Notes: generated by a model from the letters alone, not told the origin. A stretch of DNA of 25,767 bases from JBOFCO01 sp051646105 (GCA_051646105.1 JBOFCO010000034.1:1-25767), one strand, 5' to 3'; positions 1 through 10,066 are shown, numbered from the stretch's first letter. Program-made: numbers and translations.

Positions 1-2
1 TG

Positions 3-1697
<1,695 letters not shown>

Positions 1698-1700
1698 TCC

Positions 1701-2384
1701 ATGGTGGTGACAGGTGCGGCAACACCCCCCGTGATCATCCTGCTGGGTCCGCCCGGCGCGGGCAAGGGTACGCAGGCGCGGATGCTGGAGGAAGCCTTTG
1801 GGCTTGTCCAGCTTTCGACCGGCGACCTGCTGCGCGCCGCAGTCGCGGCGGGCACCGAGGCCGGAAAGGCCGCAAAATCCGTGATGGAGGCGGGCGGGCT
1901 GGTCAGCGACGATATCGTGCTGGCCATCCTGCGCGACCGGCTGGCCGATGACGATGTGCGCAAGGGGGTCATCCTTGACGGCTTTCCGCGCACCACCGTG
2001 CAGGCCCAGGCGCTTGATGCGCTGCTGGTCCAGTCCGGCCAGAAGGTGAACAGCGCCGTCAGCCTGGAAGTGGATGACGAGGCAATGATAGGTCGCATCT
2101 CGGGGCGCTACACCTGCGGCGCTTGCGGGGAGGGGTATCACGATCAATTCAAGCAGCCCGCCACGCCGGGACACTGCGACAAATGCGGCGGCACGGCATT
2201 CAAGCGCCGGGTCGACGACAACGCCGAAACTGTGCGTGAGCGGCTCAATGCCTATCACGCCCAGACGGCACCGCTGATTGCTTACTACGATAACAGAAGC
2301 GTTCTGGAACGTGTCGATGCGATGGCTGACATCGCCTCGGTGCGCGACGCGCTTTCTGAAATCGTCGGCGGCATATCGGCCTGA
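1701..2384 (+). CDS. adk: Adenylate kinase (long form with zinc-type LID)
   Basis: Interconverts ATP + AMP and 2 ADP in the cytoplasm. At 227 aa it matches the long-form family. The P-loop GPPGAGKGT lies near residues 16-24, the AMP-site LSTGDLLR and DGFPRT motifs follow, and the LID carries two Cys pairs (YTCGACG ... HCDKCGG), the four-cysteine pattern of zinc-binding LIDs. The ATG at 1701 sits 3 bp after acs with only a weak purine stretch before it. A GTG at 1731 would remove about ten residues that lie outside the conserved fold and is a real alternative start. Pairing with acs makes sense because Acs produces AMP that Adk recycles; that link is inferred from position. Many Rhodobacterales carry another adk in the ribosomal protein region, so this may be a second copy; that cannot be checked here. 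Confidence 0.95.
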   Translation: MVVTGAATPPVIILLGPPGAGKGTQARMLEEAFGLVQLSTGDLLRAAVAAGTEAGKAAKSVMEAGGLVSDDIVLAILRDRLADDDVRKGVILDGFPRTTVQAQALDALLVQSGQKVNSAVSLEVDDEAMIGRISGRYTCGACGEGYHDQFKQPATPGHCDKCGGTAFKRRVDDNAETVRERLNAYHAQTAPLIAYYDNRSVLERVDAMADIASVRDALSEIVGGISA

Positions 2385-2391
2385 GGGGAGG

Positions 2392-2418
2392 TCGTGCCGG
2401 AACAGGAGGCCGGCACGA
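2392..2418 (+). terminator. Hairpin after adk, terminator-like
   Basis: A perfect 9-bp inverted repeat (TCGTGCCGG at 2392-2400, CCGGCACGA at 2410-2418) with a 9-base loop lies 7 bp after the adk stop. No T-run follows, so it may be a weak terminator or an mRNA 3'-end stabiliser. The loop contains AGGAGG, but no convincing gene starts behind it. Confidence 0.45.
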
Positions 2419-2545
2419 ACCAAGGGGGCGGCGCGCGCAGGCGTGATGCCACGGAACCAGATGACCTGTCCGGCGGCCGGAAAACCGGCAGATGCGGACC
2501 GGCCACCGGTTCAACCGAACGTCACGCGGCGGCAACGCCGGAAAC

Positions 2546-2552
2546 AAGGAGG
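2546..2552 (+). promoter_or_regulatory. Strong Shine-Dalgarno site that fixes the MFS start
   Basis: AAGGAGG lies 7 bases before the ATG at 2560. It decides against the longer in-frame reading from 2278, which would overlap the end of adk and the hairpin behind it and add about 94 residues unlike any transporter N-terminus. Confidence 0.8.
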
Positions 2553-2559
2553 AAACCTT

Positions 2560-4443
2560 ATGGTATCGCAGAACATGGACACGGCAGGGGCCAACCGCTC
2601 CCGTCCGATGACCGCAGAGGAAAGAAAGGTCATCCTGGCGTCGTCAGCCGGGACGATCTTTGAATGGTACGATTTTTATCTTTACGGTTCGCTTGCATCG
2701 ATCATCGGGGCGCAGTTCTTTACGGCATTCCCGGAATCAACGCGGAACGTCTTTGCGCTGCTCGCCTTTGCGGCGGGCTTCATCGTGCGCCCGTTCGGCG
2801 CGCTTGTCTTCGGGATGCTTGGCGACCTGATCGGCCGGAAATACACCTTCCTGATGACCATTCTCATCATGGGTCTGTCGACCTTCCTCGTCGGCCTGCT
2901 GCCGGGGTATCAAGCCTGGGGCGTTGCCGCGCCGGTCATCCTGATCGCGCTGCGCATGTTGCAGGGTCTGGCGCTTGGCGGTGAATACGGCGGTGCGGCC
3001 GTCTATGTGGCGGAACACGCGCCGCAGGGCCAGCGCGGCTATTTCACCTCGTTCATCCAGACGACGGCAACCATCGGCCTGCTGCTGTCGCTGATCGTCA
3101 TCCTGATGGTGACATCCTATGTGAACAACAACTACGACGCGGTTGCACAGTTCAATCTGGATGGCACGCCGCTGATGGATGCCAAGGGTGCGCAGGTGAT
3201 GCTGGAGCCGTTCAAGGCATGGGGCTGGCGTATCCCGTTCCTGGGGTCGATCTTCCTGCTGCTGATCTCGCTCTACATCCGTCTGCAGATGAACGAATCC
3301 CCGGCCTTCAAGAAGATGAAGGAAGAGGGTGCGCAGTCTAAGGCACCGTTGCGCGAAGCTTTCGGCAACTGGAAGAACGGCAAGATCGCCCTGATCGCCC
3401 TGCTGGGCCTGACGGCTGGTCAGGCGGTGGTCTGGTATTCGGGTCAGTTCTACGCGCTGTTCTTCCTTCAGAACGTGGTCAAGGTCGACCAGTTCTCGGC
3501 CAACGTCTTCGTGGCGTGGTCGCTGATCCTGGGCACCGGCGGCTTCCTGTTCTTCGGTTCGCTGTCGGACAAGATCGGCCGCAAGCCGATCATCCTGGCC
3601 GGTTGTGCGATTGCGGCGCTGACCTACATGTATGTCTTCCCGCTGCTGACCAAAGTCGCCAACCCGGCGATGTACGCAGCCCAGCAGACAGAAGTTGTGG
3701 TGACCGCCGATCCGGCCAACTGCTCGTTCCAGTTCAACCCGGTCGGGACCGCCAAGTTCAACAACAGCTGCGATATCGTCAAGGCGCTGCTGTCGCGGTC
3801 CTCGGTCAACTCGACCACGGTCGATGCCGAAGCGGGCACCGTCGCCAGCGTGAAGATCGGCGAAACCGTTGTGCAGGCCTATGACGGCGCGGTGAATGCC
3901 GCGGCGATCACCGAGGCCACTGCCAAGCTGGAAGAAGCCAAGGCCGGCACCGACCAGGCTGCAATCGACGCCGCGCAGGCTACCCTTGACACCGAGAAAG
4001 GTGCGAAGGCCGCCTTCGAGAAGTCGATCAACGAAGCGCTGACCGCCGCCGGCTATCCGCTGGTTGCGGCAGACAACACCACGGTCGCAAAAGCCAACCA
4101 CTTCTTCGACATCTTCAAGGGCCAGAACATCCAGATCGTGCTGATCCTGACCTATCTCATCATCCTGGTGACGATGGTCTATGGCCCGATCGCGGCGATG
4201 CTTGTCGAACTCTACCCGACCCGCATCCGCTACTCCGGCCTGTCGCTGCCGTATCACATCGGCAACGGCTGGTTCGGTGGCCTGCTTCCGGCGACAGCCT
4301 TCGCGATTTCTGCCCAGTCCGGGAACATCTATGCCGGTCTGTGGTATGCGATCGTCGTGGCTACGATGACGGTGATCATCGGTACGCTCTTCGTACCGGG
4401 GGGCACCCACAAGAAGAACATCTTCGCCGACAGCGAACAGTGA
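2560..4443 (+). CDS. MHS-family major facilitator (proton symporter) with large periplasmic insertion
   Basis: Predicted inner-membrane metabolite:H+ symporter of 627 aa, well above the ~430-550 aa usual for this family. Twelve membrane segments can be drawn. The MFS signature loops are present as GDLIGRK (loop 2-3) and SLSDKIGRK (loop 8-9), and the MHS-type N-terminus SSAGTIFEWYDFYLYG and RMLQGLALGGEYGGA are clear. Two periplasmic loops are enlarged: loop 5-6 by about 30 residues (around NNNYDAVAQF) and loop 9-10 by about 155 residues (368-522). The latter contains two cysteines (388, 404) and an Ala/Glu/Lys-rich helical stretch likely to form a coiled coil. The start is set by AAGGAGG at 2546. 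Its place downstream of acs-adk suggests uptake of acetate or another short carboxylate, an inference from context only. Confidence 0.9.
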   Translation: MVSQNMDTAGANRSRPMTAEERKVILASSAGTIFEWYDFYLYGSLASIIGAQFFTAFPESTRNVFALLAFAAGFIVRPFGALVFGMLGDLIGRKYTFLMTILIMGLSTFLVGLLPGYQAWGVAAPVILIALRMLQGLALGGEYGGAAVYVAEHAPQGQRGYFTSFIQTTATIGLLLSLIVILMVTSYVNNNYDAVAQFNLDGTPLMDAKGAQVMLEPFKAWGWRIPFLGSIFLLLISLYIRLQMNESPAFKKMKEEGAQSKAPLREAFGNWKNGKIALIALLGLTAGQAVVWYSGQFYALFFLQNVVKVDQFSANVFVAWSLILGTGGFLFFGSLSDKIGRKPIILAGCAIAALTYMYVFPLLTKVANPAMYAAQQTEVVVTADPANCSFQFNPVGTAKFNNSCDIVKALLSRSSVNSTTVDAEAGTVASVKIGETVVQAYDGAVNAAAITEATAKLEEAKAGTDQAAIDAAQATLDTEKGAKAAFEKSINEALTAAGYPLVAADNTTVAKANHFFDIFKGQNIQIVLILTYLIILVTMVYGPIAAMLVELYPTRIRYSGLSLPYHIGNGWFGGLLPATAFAISAQSGNIYAGLWYAIVVATMTVIIGTLFVPGGTHKKNIFADSEQ

Positions 4444-4459
4444 TCTTCTGAAACCAATC

Positions 4460-4486
4460 GCCGGGCCGGGAATTTCCCGGCCCGGC
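4460..4486 (+). terminator. Strong GC hairpin after the MFS gene
   Basis: A perfect 11-bp inverted repeat (GCCGGGCCGGG at 4460-4470, CCCGGCCCGGC at 4476-4486) with a 5-base AT loop sits 16 bp after the stop codon. No T-run follows, but the stem is very stable. It probably ends the acs-adk-MFS transcript, which would leave the response regulator its own promoter in 4487-4569 or read-through expression. Confidence 0.65.
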
Positions 4487-4569
4487 GCCTGACCGGAGGG
4501 GCACAGCCCCACGGCATTGGGTCGGTGCTTGCGCAGGCTGAACACAGCCCGTACCGACGGAGGAGCGTG

Positions 4570-5004
4570 ATGACCCGACGGAACGCCAAGCGCGTGCTGG
4601 TGGTCGAGGACGAGGAAAACATCGCCCTTGCGCTGGACTACCTGCTGACACGCGAAGGTTACGACCACGAAAGAACCGATGACGGCGGCGATGCGCTGGC
4701 ACGGATACGCCGGACAAGGCCGGATCTGGTTCTGCTCGATGTGATGCTGCCACGCCTGTCGGGATATGACATCTGTCAGGAAGTCCGTCTGGACCCGGCC
4801 CTTGCCGATGTGAAAATCCTTATGATGACGGCCCGCGGCAGCGCCATGGAGCGTCGCAAGGGCTTGGCACTCGGTGCCGATGGCTTCATCGCCAAACCCT
4901 TTGAACTGAAAGAATTGCGGTCGGAGCTGCGCCGCCTTCTCGATCCCGTCGCGCCTGCTCAGGGTGAAGGAGTGGGCGTTGGCCCGAACGGGTCCGCCGG
5001 ATAG
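4570..5004 (+). CDS. Single-domain response regulator (CheY-like receiver)
   Basis: A 144-aa phosphoacceptor protein with only a receiver domain and no DNA-binding output. The acidic pair E13/D14, the phosphorylation site D57 (DLVLLDVMLP), T87 (MMTAR) and K109 (AKPFE) are all in place, so it should be phosphorylatable. The ATG at 4570 is preceded by GGAGGA; an in-frame ATG at 4525 would add 15 residues without homology. No histidine kinase is in the window, so its partner is unknown. The Gly/Pro-rich last ~20 residues are not part of the receiver fold and overlap the 3' end of truA on the other strand by 46 bp. Its place behind the transporter might mean control of carboxylate use, but the GC hairpin between them argues against simple cotranscription. 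Confidence 0.9.
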   Translation: MTRRNAKRVLVVEDEENIALALDYLLTREGYDHERTDDGGDALARIRRTRPDLVLLDVMLPRLSGYDICQEVRLDPALADVKILMMTARGSAMERRKGLALGADGFIAKPFELKELRSELRRLLDPVAPAQGEGVGVGPNGSAG

Positions 5005-5747
5005 CCGACATGCTCCAGATAAAGCCCCTGTGGCGGGCAGACCGGCCCACAAGCGGCACGGTCGCGTGCGGCAAGCGCATCGGCCACCCTTTCGGCCGCC
5101 CAGGCGCCGCTGCCGACCCGCTCCAGCGTGCCGACGATAGACCGCACCTGATTGTGCAGAAAGCTGCGGGCGCGCAGGTAAAAACGGTATTCAAATCCCG
5201 TCGGCACCGGATGCGCCTCGATGCGGATCTCGTCCAAAGTCTTCACCGGGCTCTGTGCCTGGCAGAAGCTGGACCGGAATGTGGTGAAATCGTGCTTGCC
5301 GATCAGATGAGCGGCAGCGGCGCGCATCGCAGTCACATCCAGTGGATGCCCGATCTGCCAGACGCGCCCCCGGTCGTGCACGGCCGGGGCACGGCGGGCC
5401 AGAAGGCGAAACAGATAGCGCCGCTCTACCGCCGAAAACCGGGCGTGAAAATCAGCATCTACCCCCGTCACCGCCAGCACTGCCACCGGATCGGGCCGCA
5501 GATGGGCATTAAGCGCCCCTGTCAGTCGCGCGGGCGACCAGTCGCGGGTGAGGTCGGCATGGGCCACCTGACCTGTGGCATGGACCCCGGTATCGGTGCG
5601 GCCTGCGCCGGTAACCAGCGGTGTTGCGGGATCGATCCGCGCCAGGGCGGCTTCCAGCGCAGCCTGAACCGAAGGCAGGCCGGATTGCCGCTGCCACCCC
5701 GAAAAGGGTGCGCCGTCATATTCGATCAGAAAAGCAAAGCGGGGCAT
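4959..5747 (-). CDS. truA: tRNA pseudouridine(38-40) synthase
   Basis: Converts uridines 38-40 in the tRNA anticodon stem to pseudouridine. The 262-aa product starts RFAFLIEYDGAPFSGWQRQ and carries the catalytic-aspartate motif GAGRTDTGVHA; the FHARFSAVERRYLFRL block and the C-terminal SFLHNQVRSIVGTLERVG motif are also typical. Its length matches the family. It is convergent with the response regulator, whose coding end it overlaps by 46 bp, so the C-terminal Pro/Thr tail (GPTPTPSP) is encoded inside the neighbour's reading frame on the other strand. It is divergent from ycjX, with 87 bp between starts if ycjX uses its TTG. Confidence 0.96.
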   Translation of the reverse strand: MPRFAFLIEYDGAPFSGWQRQSGLPSVQAALEAALARIDPATPLVTGAGRTDTGVHATGQVAHADLTRDWSPARLTGALNAHLRPDPVAVLAVTGVDADFHARFSAVERRYLFRLLARRAPAVHDRGRVWQIGHPLDVTAMRAAAAHLIGKHDFTTFRSSFCQAQSPVKTLDEIRIEAHPVPTGFEYRFYLRARSFLHNQVRSIVGTLERVGSGAWAAERVADALAARDRAACGPVCPPQGLYLEHVGYPADPFGPTPTPSP

Positions 5748-5781
5748 GCCCCCGGTTAGCGCAAGGGAATGGCGCTGGCAA

Positions 5782-5810
5782 TTGCGCGCCCGGCCCGGCG
5801 CACCTATGTT
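5782..5810 (+). promoter_or_regulatory. Possible sigma70-type promoter for ycjX
   Basis: TTGCGC (5782-5787) and TATGTT (5805-5810) are separated by 17 bp. The match to consensus is only partial (3/6 and 4/6). It would start transcription near 5816 and therefore fits the TTG start at 5835 rather than the upstream ATG at 5769. Confidence 0.25.
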
Positions 5811-5834
5811 CCTGCAAACAGACGAGGGCAGGCC

Positions 5835-7250
5835 TTGGGCATTGGTGATCTTGCAGACGGTATCCTGCGCGGTGTGGAAAACCTGTCCTCGGGCGTGACC
5901 GGCGCATTCGGGGATACCACGCTGCGGCTGGGTGTCACCGGGTTAAGCCGTGCCGGCAAGACCGTTTTCATCACCTCGCTTGTTGCCAATCTGCTGGATC
6001 GGGGCCGGATGCCGCAGTTGCAGGCAGCGGCGCGCGGCGCAATCCGGTCGGCCTATCTGCAACCCCAGCCCGATGATACCTTGCCCCGCTTCGATTACGA
6101 AAACCACATGGCCGCACTGACGGGCCCGGCACCGCACTGGCCCGCATCAACCCGTGCGATATCGGAACTGCGCCTGTCTTTCCGGGTGCAGCCGACAGGG
6201 TTGCTTGCGGCGATGTCCGGTCCGCGGACGGTGCATCTGGATATTGTCGACTATCCGGGGGAATGGCTGCTGGACCTGATCCTGCTGGAAAAGACCTATG
6301 CCGAATGGTCCGAGGATACGCTGAGCCGTGTTGATGGCCGCCCGATGGCGCGGGACTATCTTGCGCTCGCCCGCGCCATGGACGGTGCGCTGCGGCTGGA
6401 CGAGGCCGATGCGCGCAGTCTGGCAGAGTCATTCACCGCCTATCTGGCAGCCGCCCGTACCGCCGGGTTTTCCGACTGCACACCGGGGCGGTTTCTGTTG
6501 CCGGGCGATCTGGCCGGATCGCCGGTGCTGACCTTTGCCCCGATCCCGCAGCCTGCCAGTGCCGGGCGCGGCAGCCTGTGGCGGGAAATGGAAAGGCGGT
6601 TTGAGGCGTATAAAGCCAAGGTGGTGAAGCCATTCTTCCGCGACCATTTCGCCCGTATCGACCGGCAGGTGGTGCTGGTCGACGTGCTGGGTGCGATCCA
6701 TGGCGGCCCGCAGGCGCTGGAAGATTTGCGCCGTACCATGGCGGAGCTTCTGGTGGCATTCCGCCCCGGTGCCAACGCCTTTCTGTCGCGGCTGTTTCTG
6801 GGGCGCCGGGTGGAAAAGGTGCTGTTCGCCGCCACCAAGGCCGATCACCTGCACCACACCCAGCACGGCAAGCTGACCGCGATCATGCAGGCCCTGTTGC
6901 GAGAAGCAAAGGACCGGGCCGATTTCGCGGGGGCGAAAACCGCCGCCATGTCCATCGCGGCCTGGCGGGCGACGGTCGAGGAAACGGTGACGCATGGTGG
7001 CCGCGCGGTCGATGCTGTGCGCGGCACGCTGCTTTCCACAGGCAAACCCGCAGCGCTTTATCCGGGCGAGTTGCCGGGCGATCCTGCGCATCTGCTGACG
7101 CCCGCGCGGAAGGGGGCGGAGAAATGGCTGGACGCCGATTTTGCCGTCATGTCCTTTGCCCCCGCGCCGCTGGTCCTGAAACCGGGCGAGGGGCCACCGC
7201 ATATCCGGCTTGACCGCGCTGCCGAGTTTCTGATCGGGGACAAGCTGTGA
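5835..7250 (+). CDS. ycjX: YcjX-like P-loop NTPase (DUF463)
   Basis: A predicted GTPase-like NTPase of the YcjX family, linked in enterobacteria to the phage-shock/envelope stress regulon; its biochemical job is not settled. From the TTG at 5835 it is 471 aa, close to E. coli YcjX (465 aa). Visible motifs are the Walker A GLSRAGKT (residues 36-43) followed by VFITSLVANL, a switch-II-like DYPGEW, the conserved KVVKPFFRDHF block and a TKAD motif resembling the G4 base-recognition loop. An ATG at 5769 would add 22 basic residues, but its purine-rich site lies directly against the start codon; the TTG has GAGG 7 bases upstream and gives the family N-terminus (GIGDLADGILRGVE). The stop overlaps the start of the acetyltransferase (GTGA), and ycjF follows, so the three are probably one operon. 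Confidence 0.88.
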   Translation: MGIGDLADGILRGVENLSSGVTGAFGDTTLRLGVTGLSRAGKTVFITSLVANLLDRGRMPQLQAAARGAIRSAYLQPQPDDTLPRFDYENHMAALTGPAPHWPASTRAISELRLSFRVQPTGLLAAMSGPRTVHLDIVDYPGEWLLDLILLEKTYAEWSEDTLSRVDGRPMARDYLALARAMDGALRLDEADARSLAESFTAYLAAARTAGFSDCTPGRFLLPGDLAGSPVLTFAPIPQPASAGRGSLWREMERRFEAYKAKVVKPFFRDHFARIDRQVVLVDVLGAIHGGPQALEDLRRTMAELLVAFRPGANAFLSRLFLGRRVEKVLFAATKADHLHHTQHGKLTAIMQALLREAKDRADFAGAKTAAMSIAAWRATVEETVTHGGRAVDAVRGTLLSTGKPAALYPGELPGDPAHLLTPARKGAEKWLDADFAVMSFAPAPLVLKPGEGPPHIRLDRAAEFLIGDKL

Positions 7251-7684
7251 GCGTAGTTTTGACAACTGCCCGGCCCGGGAACGCCCCCGCGCTGGCCGTG
7301 ATCCTCGGCGGTTGGATCGCGGGTTGCGACTGGATGCCGAAGCTGCATACCCCCGACGAGGACATTGCCTTTGTCAGCGGCCTGATCGAACGGCAGACGG
7401 TGCGGGTTGCGTGGATAGGTGGCAAACCAGCGGGGTTCCTTTCACGCGACGGCGGGCTTGTGACTTGCCTATACTTGGCGTCTGCCACCCGTGGGCAAGG
7501 TATAGGCGCGCGACTGCTGACAGAGGCGAAGGCGGCGGAACCTATGCTGTCGCTCTGGACCTTTCAGGCGAATACCCGCGCCATCGGTTTCTACCGGCGC
7601 GAGGGCTTCATGGAAGCGGAACGCACCGACGGGGCAGCGAACGACGAACGCCTGCCGGATGTGCGGCTGGTCTGGCGGGCATAG
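7247..7684 (+). CDS. GNAT-family N-acetyltransferase
   Basis: A 145-aa GNAT acetyltransferase that would use acetyl-CoA to acetylate a small molecule or protein; the substrate is unknown. The acetyl-CoA binding motif A is visible as LYLASATRGQGIGARLL (R-G-x-G-I-G-x-x-L near residues 82-90), followed by the C-terminal LWTFQANTRAIGFYRREGFMEAERT block, where the Asn and Tyr of the NxxAxxFYxxxGF signature are intact. Translation begins at a GTG whose last two bases are the first two of the ycjX TGA, so it is likely translationally coupled to ycjX. It sits between ycjX and ycjF, two genes that are usually discussed as a pair, which hints at shared expression though not necessarily shared function. 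Confidence 0.88.
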   Translation: MSVVLTTARPGNAPALAVILGGWIAGCDWMPKLHTPDEDIAFVSGLIERQTVRVAWIGGKPAGFLSRDGGLVTCLYLASATRGQGIGARLLTEAKAAEPMLSLWTFQANTRAIGFYRREGFMEAERTDGAANDERLPDVRLVWRA

Positions 7685-7695
7685 GGGGAAGACGC

Positions 7696-8742
7696 ATGAC
7701 CGAAACCCGCAAATCCCCTCTGGTGATCGAACTCGACGACACCACCCGCCACTACCCGGCAGAGGCCCCGCCCGTGCCAGATACGCTTGACGGTCGTGCA
7801 CCGCAGGGGCAGGCGATGCGTGCGGCGGCGGCTCTGGCCGCAAGGCGAAGCTCACCATTGACGCGGCTGATGCTCTGGGCCTTCGGGGCGTTCTTCAGCT
7901 TTGTCCTGTCGCTGGCCGCCTGGGATTTCGTCACCGGCCTGCTGGAACGCAACCGGGCGCTGGGTCTGATTGCTGCCGTCCTGCTGACCGCAGCGTTGTT
8001 GGCCGCGCTGGCACTGGCTTTGCGGGAATGGGCGGCGTTTTCGCGGCTCGCCCGGATCGACGCGATCCGCAAGGCGGCAGAAACCGCCCATGCCGATGGC
8101 GATCTTGCTGCCGCCAAGGATGTTCTGGAACGCGTTCGGTCACTTTATGCGGGGCGCGACGATCTGCGCTGGGGGCGCGAGAGGCTGGCGGAGCGCAAAG
8201 CCGAGGTTTTCGATGCCGACGGGCTGCTTGGCCTGATCGAAACCGAACTGCTGGCCCCGCTTGACCGCGCCGCCGTCAAAGAAGTGGAAGCGGCAGCGCG
8301 GCAGGTCGCTGCCGTGACAGCCTTTGTCCCGCTGGCGCTGGCCGATGTGGTGGCTGCGCTGACCGCCAATCTGCGCATGATCCGCCGTATCGCAGAAATC
8401 TACGGGGGCAGGGCGGGCAGCCTGGGCAACTGGCGGCTGGCGCGCACCGTGTTCACGCATCTGGTGGCGACCGGCGCAGTGGCGCTGGGCGACGACATGA
8501 TAGGCTCGGTTGCAGGCGGCGGCCTTCTGGGCAAGTTGTCGCGCCGGTTCGGCGAAGGCGTTGTCAATGGTGCGCTGACCGCCCGCGTGGGCGTTTCGGC
8601 GATCGAGGTCTGCCGTCCGCTGGCCTTCCGCGCCGAAAAACCGCCGCGCGTGTCTGCGCTGGTCAGCCGTGCGCTTGCGGGCCTGTTCGGGGGTGGCAAG
8701 GGTGACCCGGCGCTGGATGATGCCGCGAACGGGTCACGTTAA
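7696..8742 (+). CDS. ycjF: YcjF-like membrane protein (TIGR01620/DUF697)
   Basis: A 348-aa inner-membrane protein related to E. coli YcjF, of unknown biochemical role and normally a neighbour of ycjX. An acidic soluble N-terminus of about 55 residues is followed by two membrane helices (about 58-80 and 88-110) and a charged helical region with a VLERVRSLYAGR segment. The DUF697 part contains FVPLALADVVAALTANLRMIRRIAEIYGGRAGSLGNWRL, a pattern typical of the family. The ATG at 7696 follows AGGGGGA and lies 11 bp after the acetyltransferase stop; the longer in-frame reading from 7312 runs through the acetyltransferase gene and is not real. It ends 3 bp from the convergent stop of the UDP-glucose dehydrogenase gene, with no terminator between them. 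Confidence 0.87.
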   Translation: MTETRKSPLVIELDDTTRHYPAEAPPVPDTLDGRAPQGQAMRAAAALAARRSSPLTRLMLWAFGAFFSFVLSLAAWDFVTGLLERNRALGLIAAVLLTAALLAALALALREWAAFSRLARIDAIRKAAETAHADGDLAAAKDVLERVRSLYAGRDDLRWGRERLAERKAEVFDADGLLGLIETELLAPLDRAAVKEVEAAARQVAAVTAFVPLALADVVAALTANLRMIRRIAEIYGGRAGSLGNWRLARTVFTHLVATGAVALGDDMIGSVAGGGLLGKLSRRFGEGVVNGALTARVGVSAIEVCRPLAFRAEKPPRVSALVSRALAGLFGGGKGDPALDDAANGSR

Positions 8743-8745
8743 GGT

Positions 8746-10050
8746 CTATCGTCCCACCCCGTAATAGGCCACAAAGCCCGCCCGCTCGGCCTCGCGCGCG
8801 GAATATATGTTGCGCAGATCGGCCATGCGCGGCACTTCCATCTTGTTGGCCAGCTTTCGCAGGTTCAGCGCGCGGAATTCGTTCCACGGCGTCAGGATCA
8901 CCACTACATCGGCCCCTTGCACGGCCTTATACGCGTCTTCCACCCATTTCACGCCGGGCAGCATTGCCTCCCCATGCCGTTTGCCTTGCGGATCGGCGAC
9001 GCGCACCCGCGCGCCCGCGCCGACCAGTGCCGGAACGATGGTCAGCGCCGGGCTGTCGCGCATGTCATCGGTGCCCGCCTTGAAGGTCACGCCCAGAATT
9101 CCCACTGCCTTGCCGTTCACCGATCCGCCGCACAGGTCAAAGATCTTTTGCACCATGCGGCGCTTGACCTCTTCGTTAACCTTGATCACCGCCTCGACAA
9201 TCTGGATTGGTGCAGCGTGGTCGCGCCCGATGCGGGCCAGCGCCACGGTATCCTTGGGAAAGCACGAACCGCCATAGCCGGGCCCGGCATGCAGGAACTT
9301 GTTGCCGATGCGCCCGTCCAGACCGATGCCCTTGGCCACCGATTTCACATCCGCGCCGACCTTTTCGCACAGCGCAGCGATTTCGTTGATGAAGGTGATC
9401 TTGGTCGCCAGAAAGGCATTGGCCGCGTATTTGATCATCTCGGCGGTTTCCAGATCGGTATAGATCACCGGAAAGTCGCGCAGGAACAGCGGGCGATAGA
9501 TATCGCCCATCACTTCGCGGGCACGTTCGGTCGTGGCGCCCACGACCACACGGTCGGGAATCATGAAATCGTCGATGGCGGACCCTTCACGAAGGAATTC
9601 GGGATTGGAGGCCACGTCAAAATCGGCGTCAGGTCTTTCTGTGCGGATCAGATCGGCGATCTTCTGGTTGGTGCCGACCGGAACCGTCGATTTTGTCACC
9701 ACGACAGTATAGCCCGTCATCGCCGCCGCAATCTCCTTTGCCGCGGCCATGACATAGCTCAGATCGGCCTGCGCCTCTCCATGGCGGGTAGGGGTGCCCA
9801 CCGCAATGAAAACGGCGTCGGCTTCATCGACTGCGGCGGCAAGATCGGTGGTAAATGTCAGACGTTCTGCGGCGACCGAACGGTTCATGATCACATCAAG
9901 ACCGGGTTCGTAGATCGGGACCGTACCCGATTTGAGCAGCTCGATCTTGGCCGGGTCCTTGTCCACGCAGACGACGTCGTGGCCGAAATCCGAAAAGCAG
10001 ACCCCGGACACCAGTCCGACATAGCCCGTCCCAATCATAGCGATTTTCAT
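8746..10050 (-). CDS. ugd: UDP-glucose 6-dehydrogenase
   Basis: Oxidises UDP-glucose to UDP-glucuronate with two NAD+, supplying acidic sugar for capsule and exopolysaccharide. The 434-aa product opens with the Rossmann motif MKIAMIGTGYVGLV and carries the catalytic cysteine motif GGSCFPKD, the TFKAGTDDMRDSPAL block of the UDP-binding domain and the FIAVGTPT motif. The ATG at 10050 is chosen because it begins the Rossmann fold and has GGAG 6 bases upstream; extending to 10170 would add 40 unrelated residues and run through an inverted repeat. It is divergent from the CAP-protein gene and lies just outside the polysaccharide export and assembly genes, which it probably feeds with precursor. 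Members named RkpK, TuaD or Udg are the same family. Confidence 0.96.
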   Translation of the reverse strand: MKIAMIGTGYVGLVSGVCFSDFGHDVVCVDKDPAKIELLKSGTVPIYEPGLDVIMNRSVAAERLTFTTDLAAAVDEADAVFIAVGTPTRHGEAQADLSYVMAAAKEIAAAMTGYTVVVTKSTVPVGTNQKIADLIRTERPDADFDVASNPEFLREGSAIDDFMIPDRVVVGATTERAREVMGDIYRPLFLRDFPVIYTDLETAEMIKYAANAFLATKITFINEIAALCEKVGADVKSVAKGIGLDGRIGNKFLHAGPGYGGSCFPKDTVALARIGRDHAAPIQIVEAVIKVNEEVKRRMVQKIFDLCGGSVNGKAVGILGVTFKAGTDDMRDSPALTIVPALVGAGARVRVADPQGKRHGEAMLPGVKWVEDAYKAVQGADVVVILTPWNEFRALNLRKLANKMEVPRMADLRNIYSAREAERAGFVAYYGVGR

Positions 10051-10066
10051 GTTTGCTCCGTCGTTG

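Noticed and set aside
2278..2559. Longer N-terminus for the MFS transporter
   Set aside because: Overlaps adk and a hairpin; the strong AAGGAGG site and family N-terminus favour 2560.
2737..5052. 771-codon open frame antisense to the transporter and response regulator
   Set aside because: Spans two clearly coding forward genes and the GC hairpin between them; composition is that of a reverse-complement shadow.
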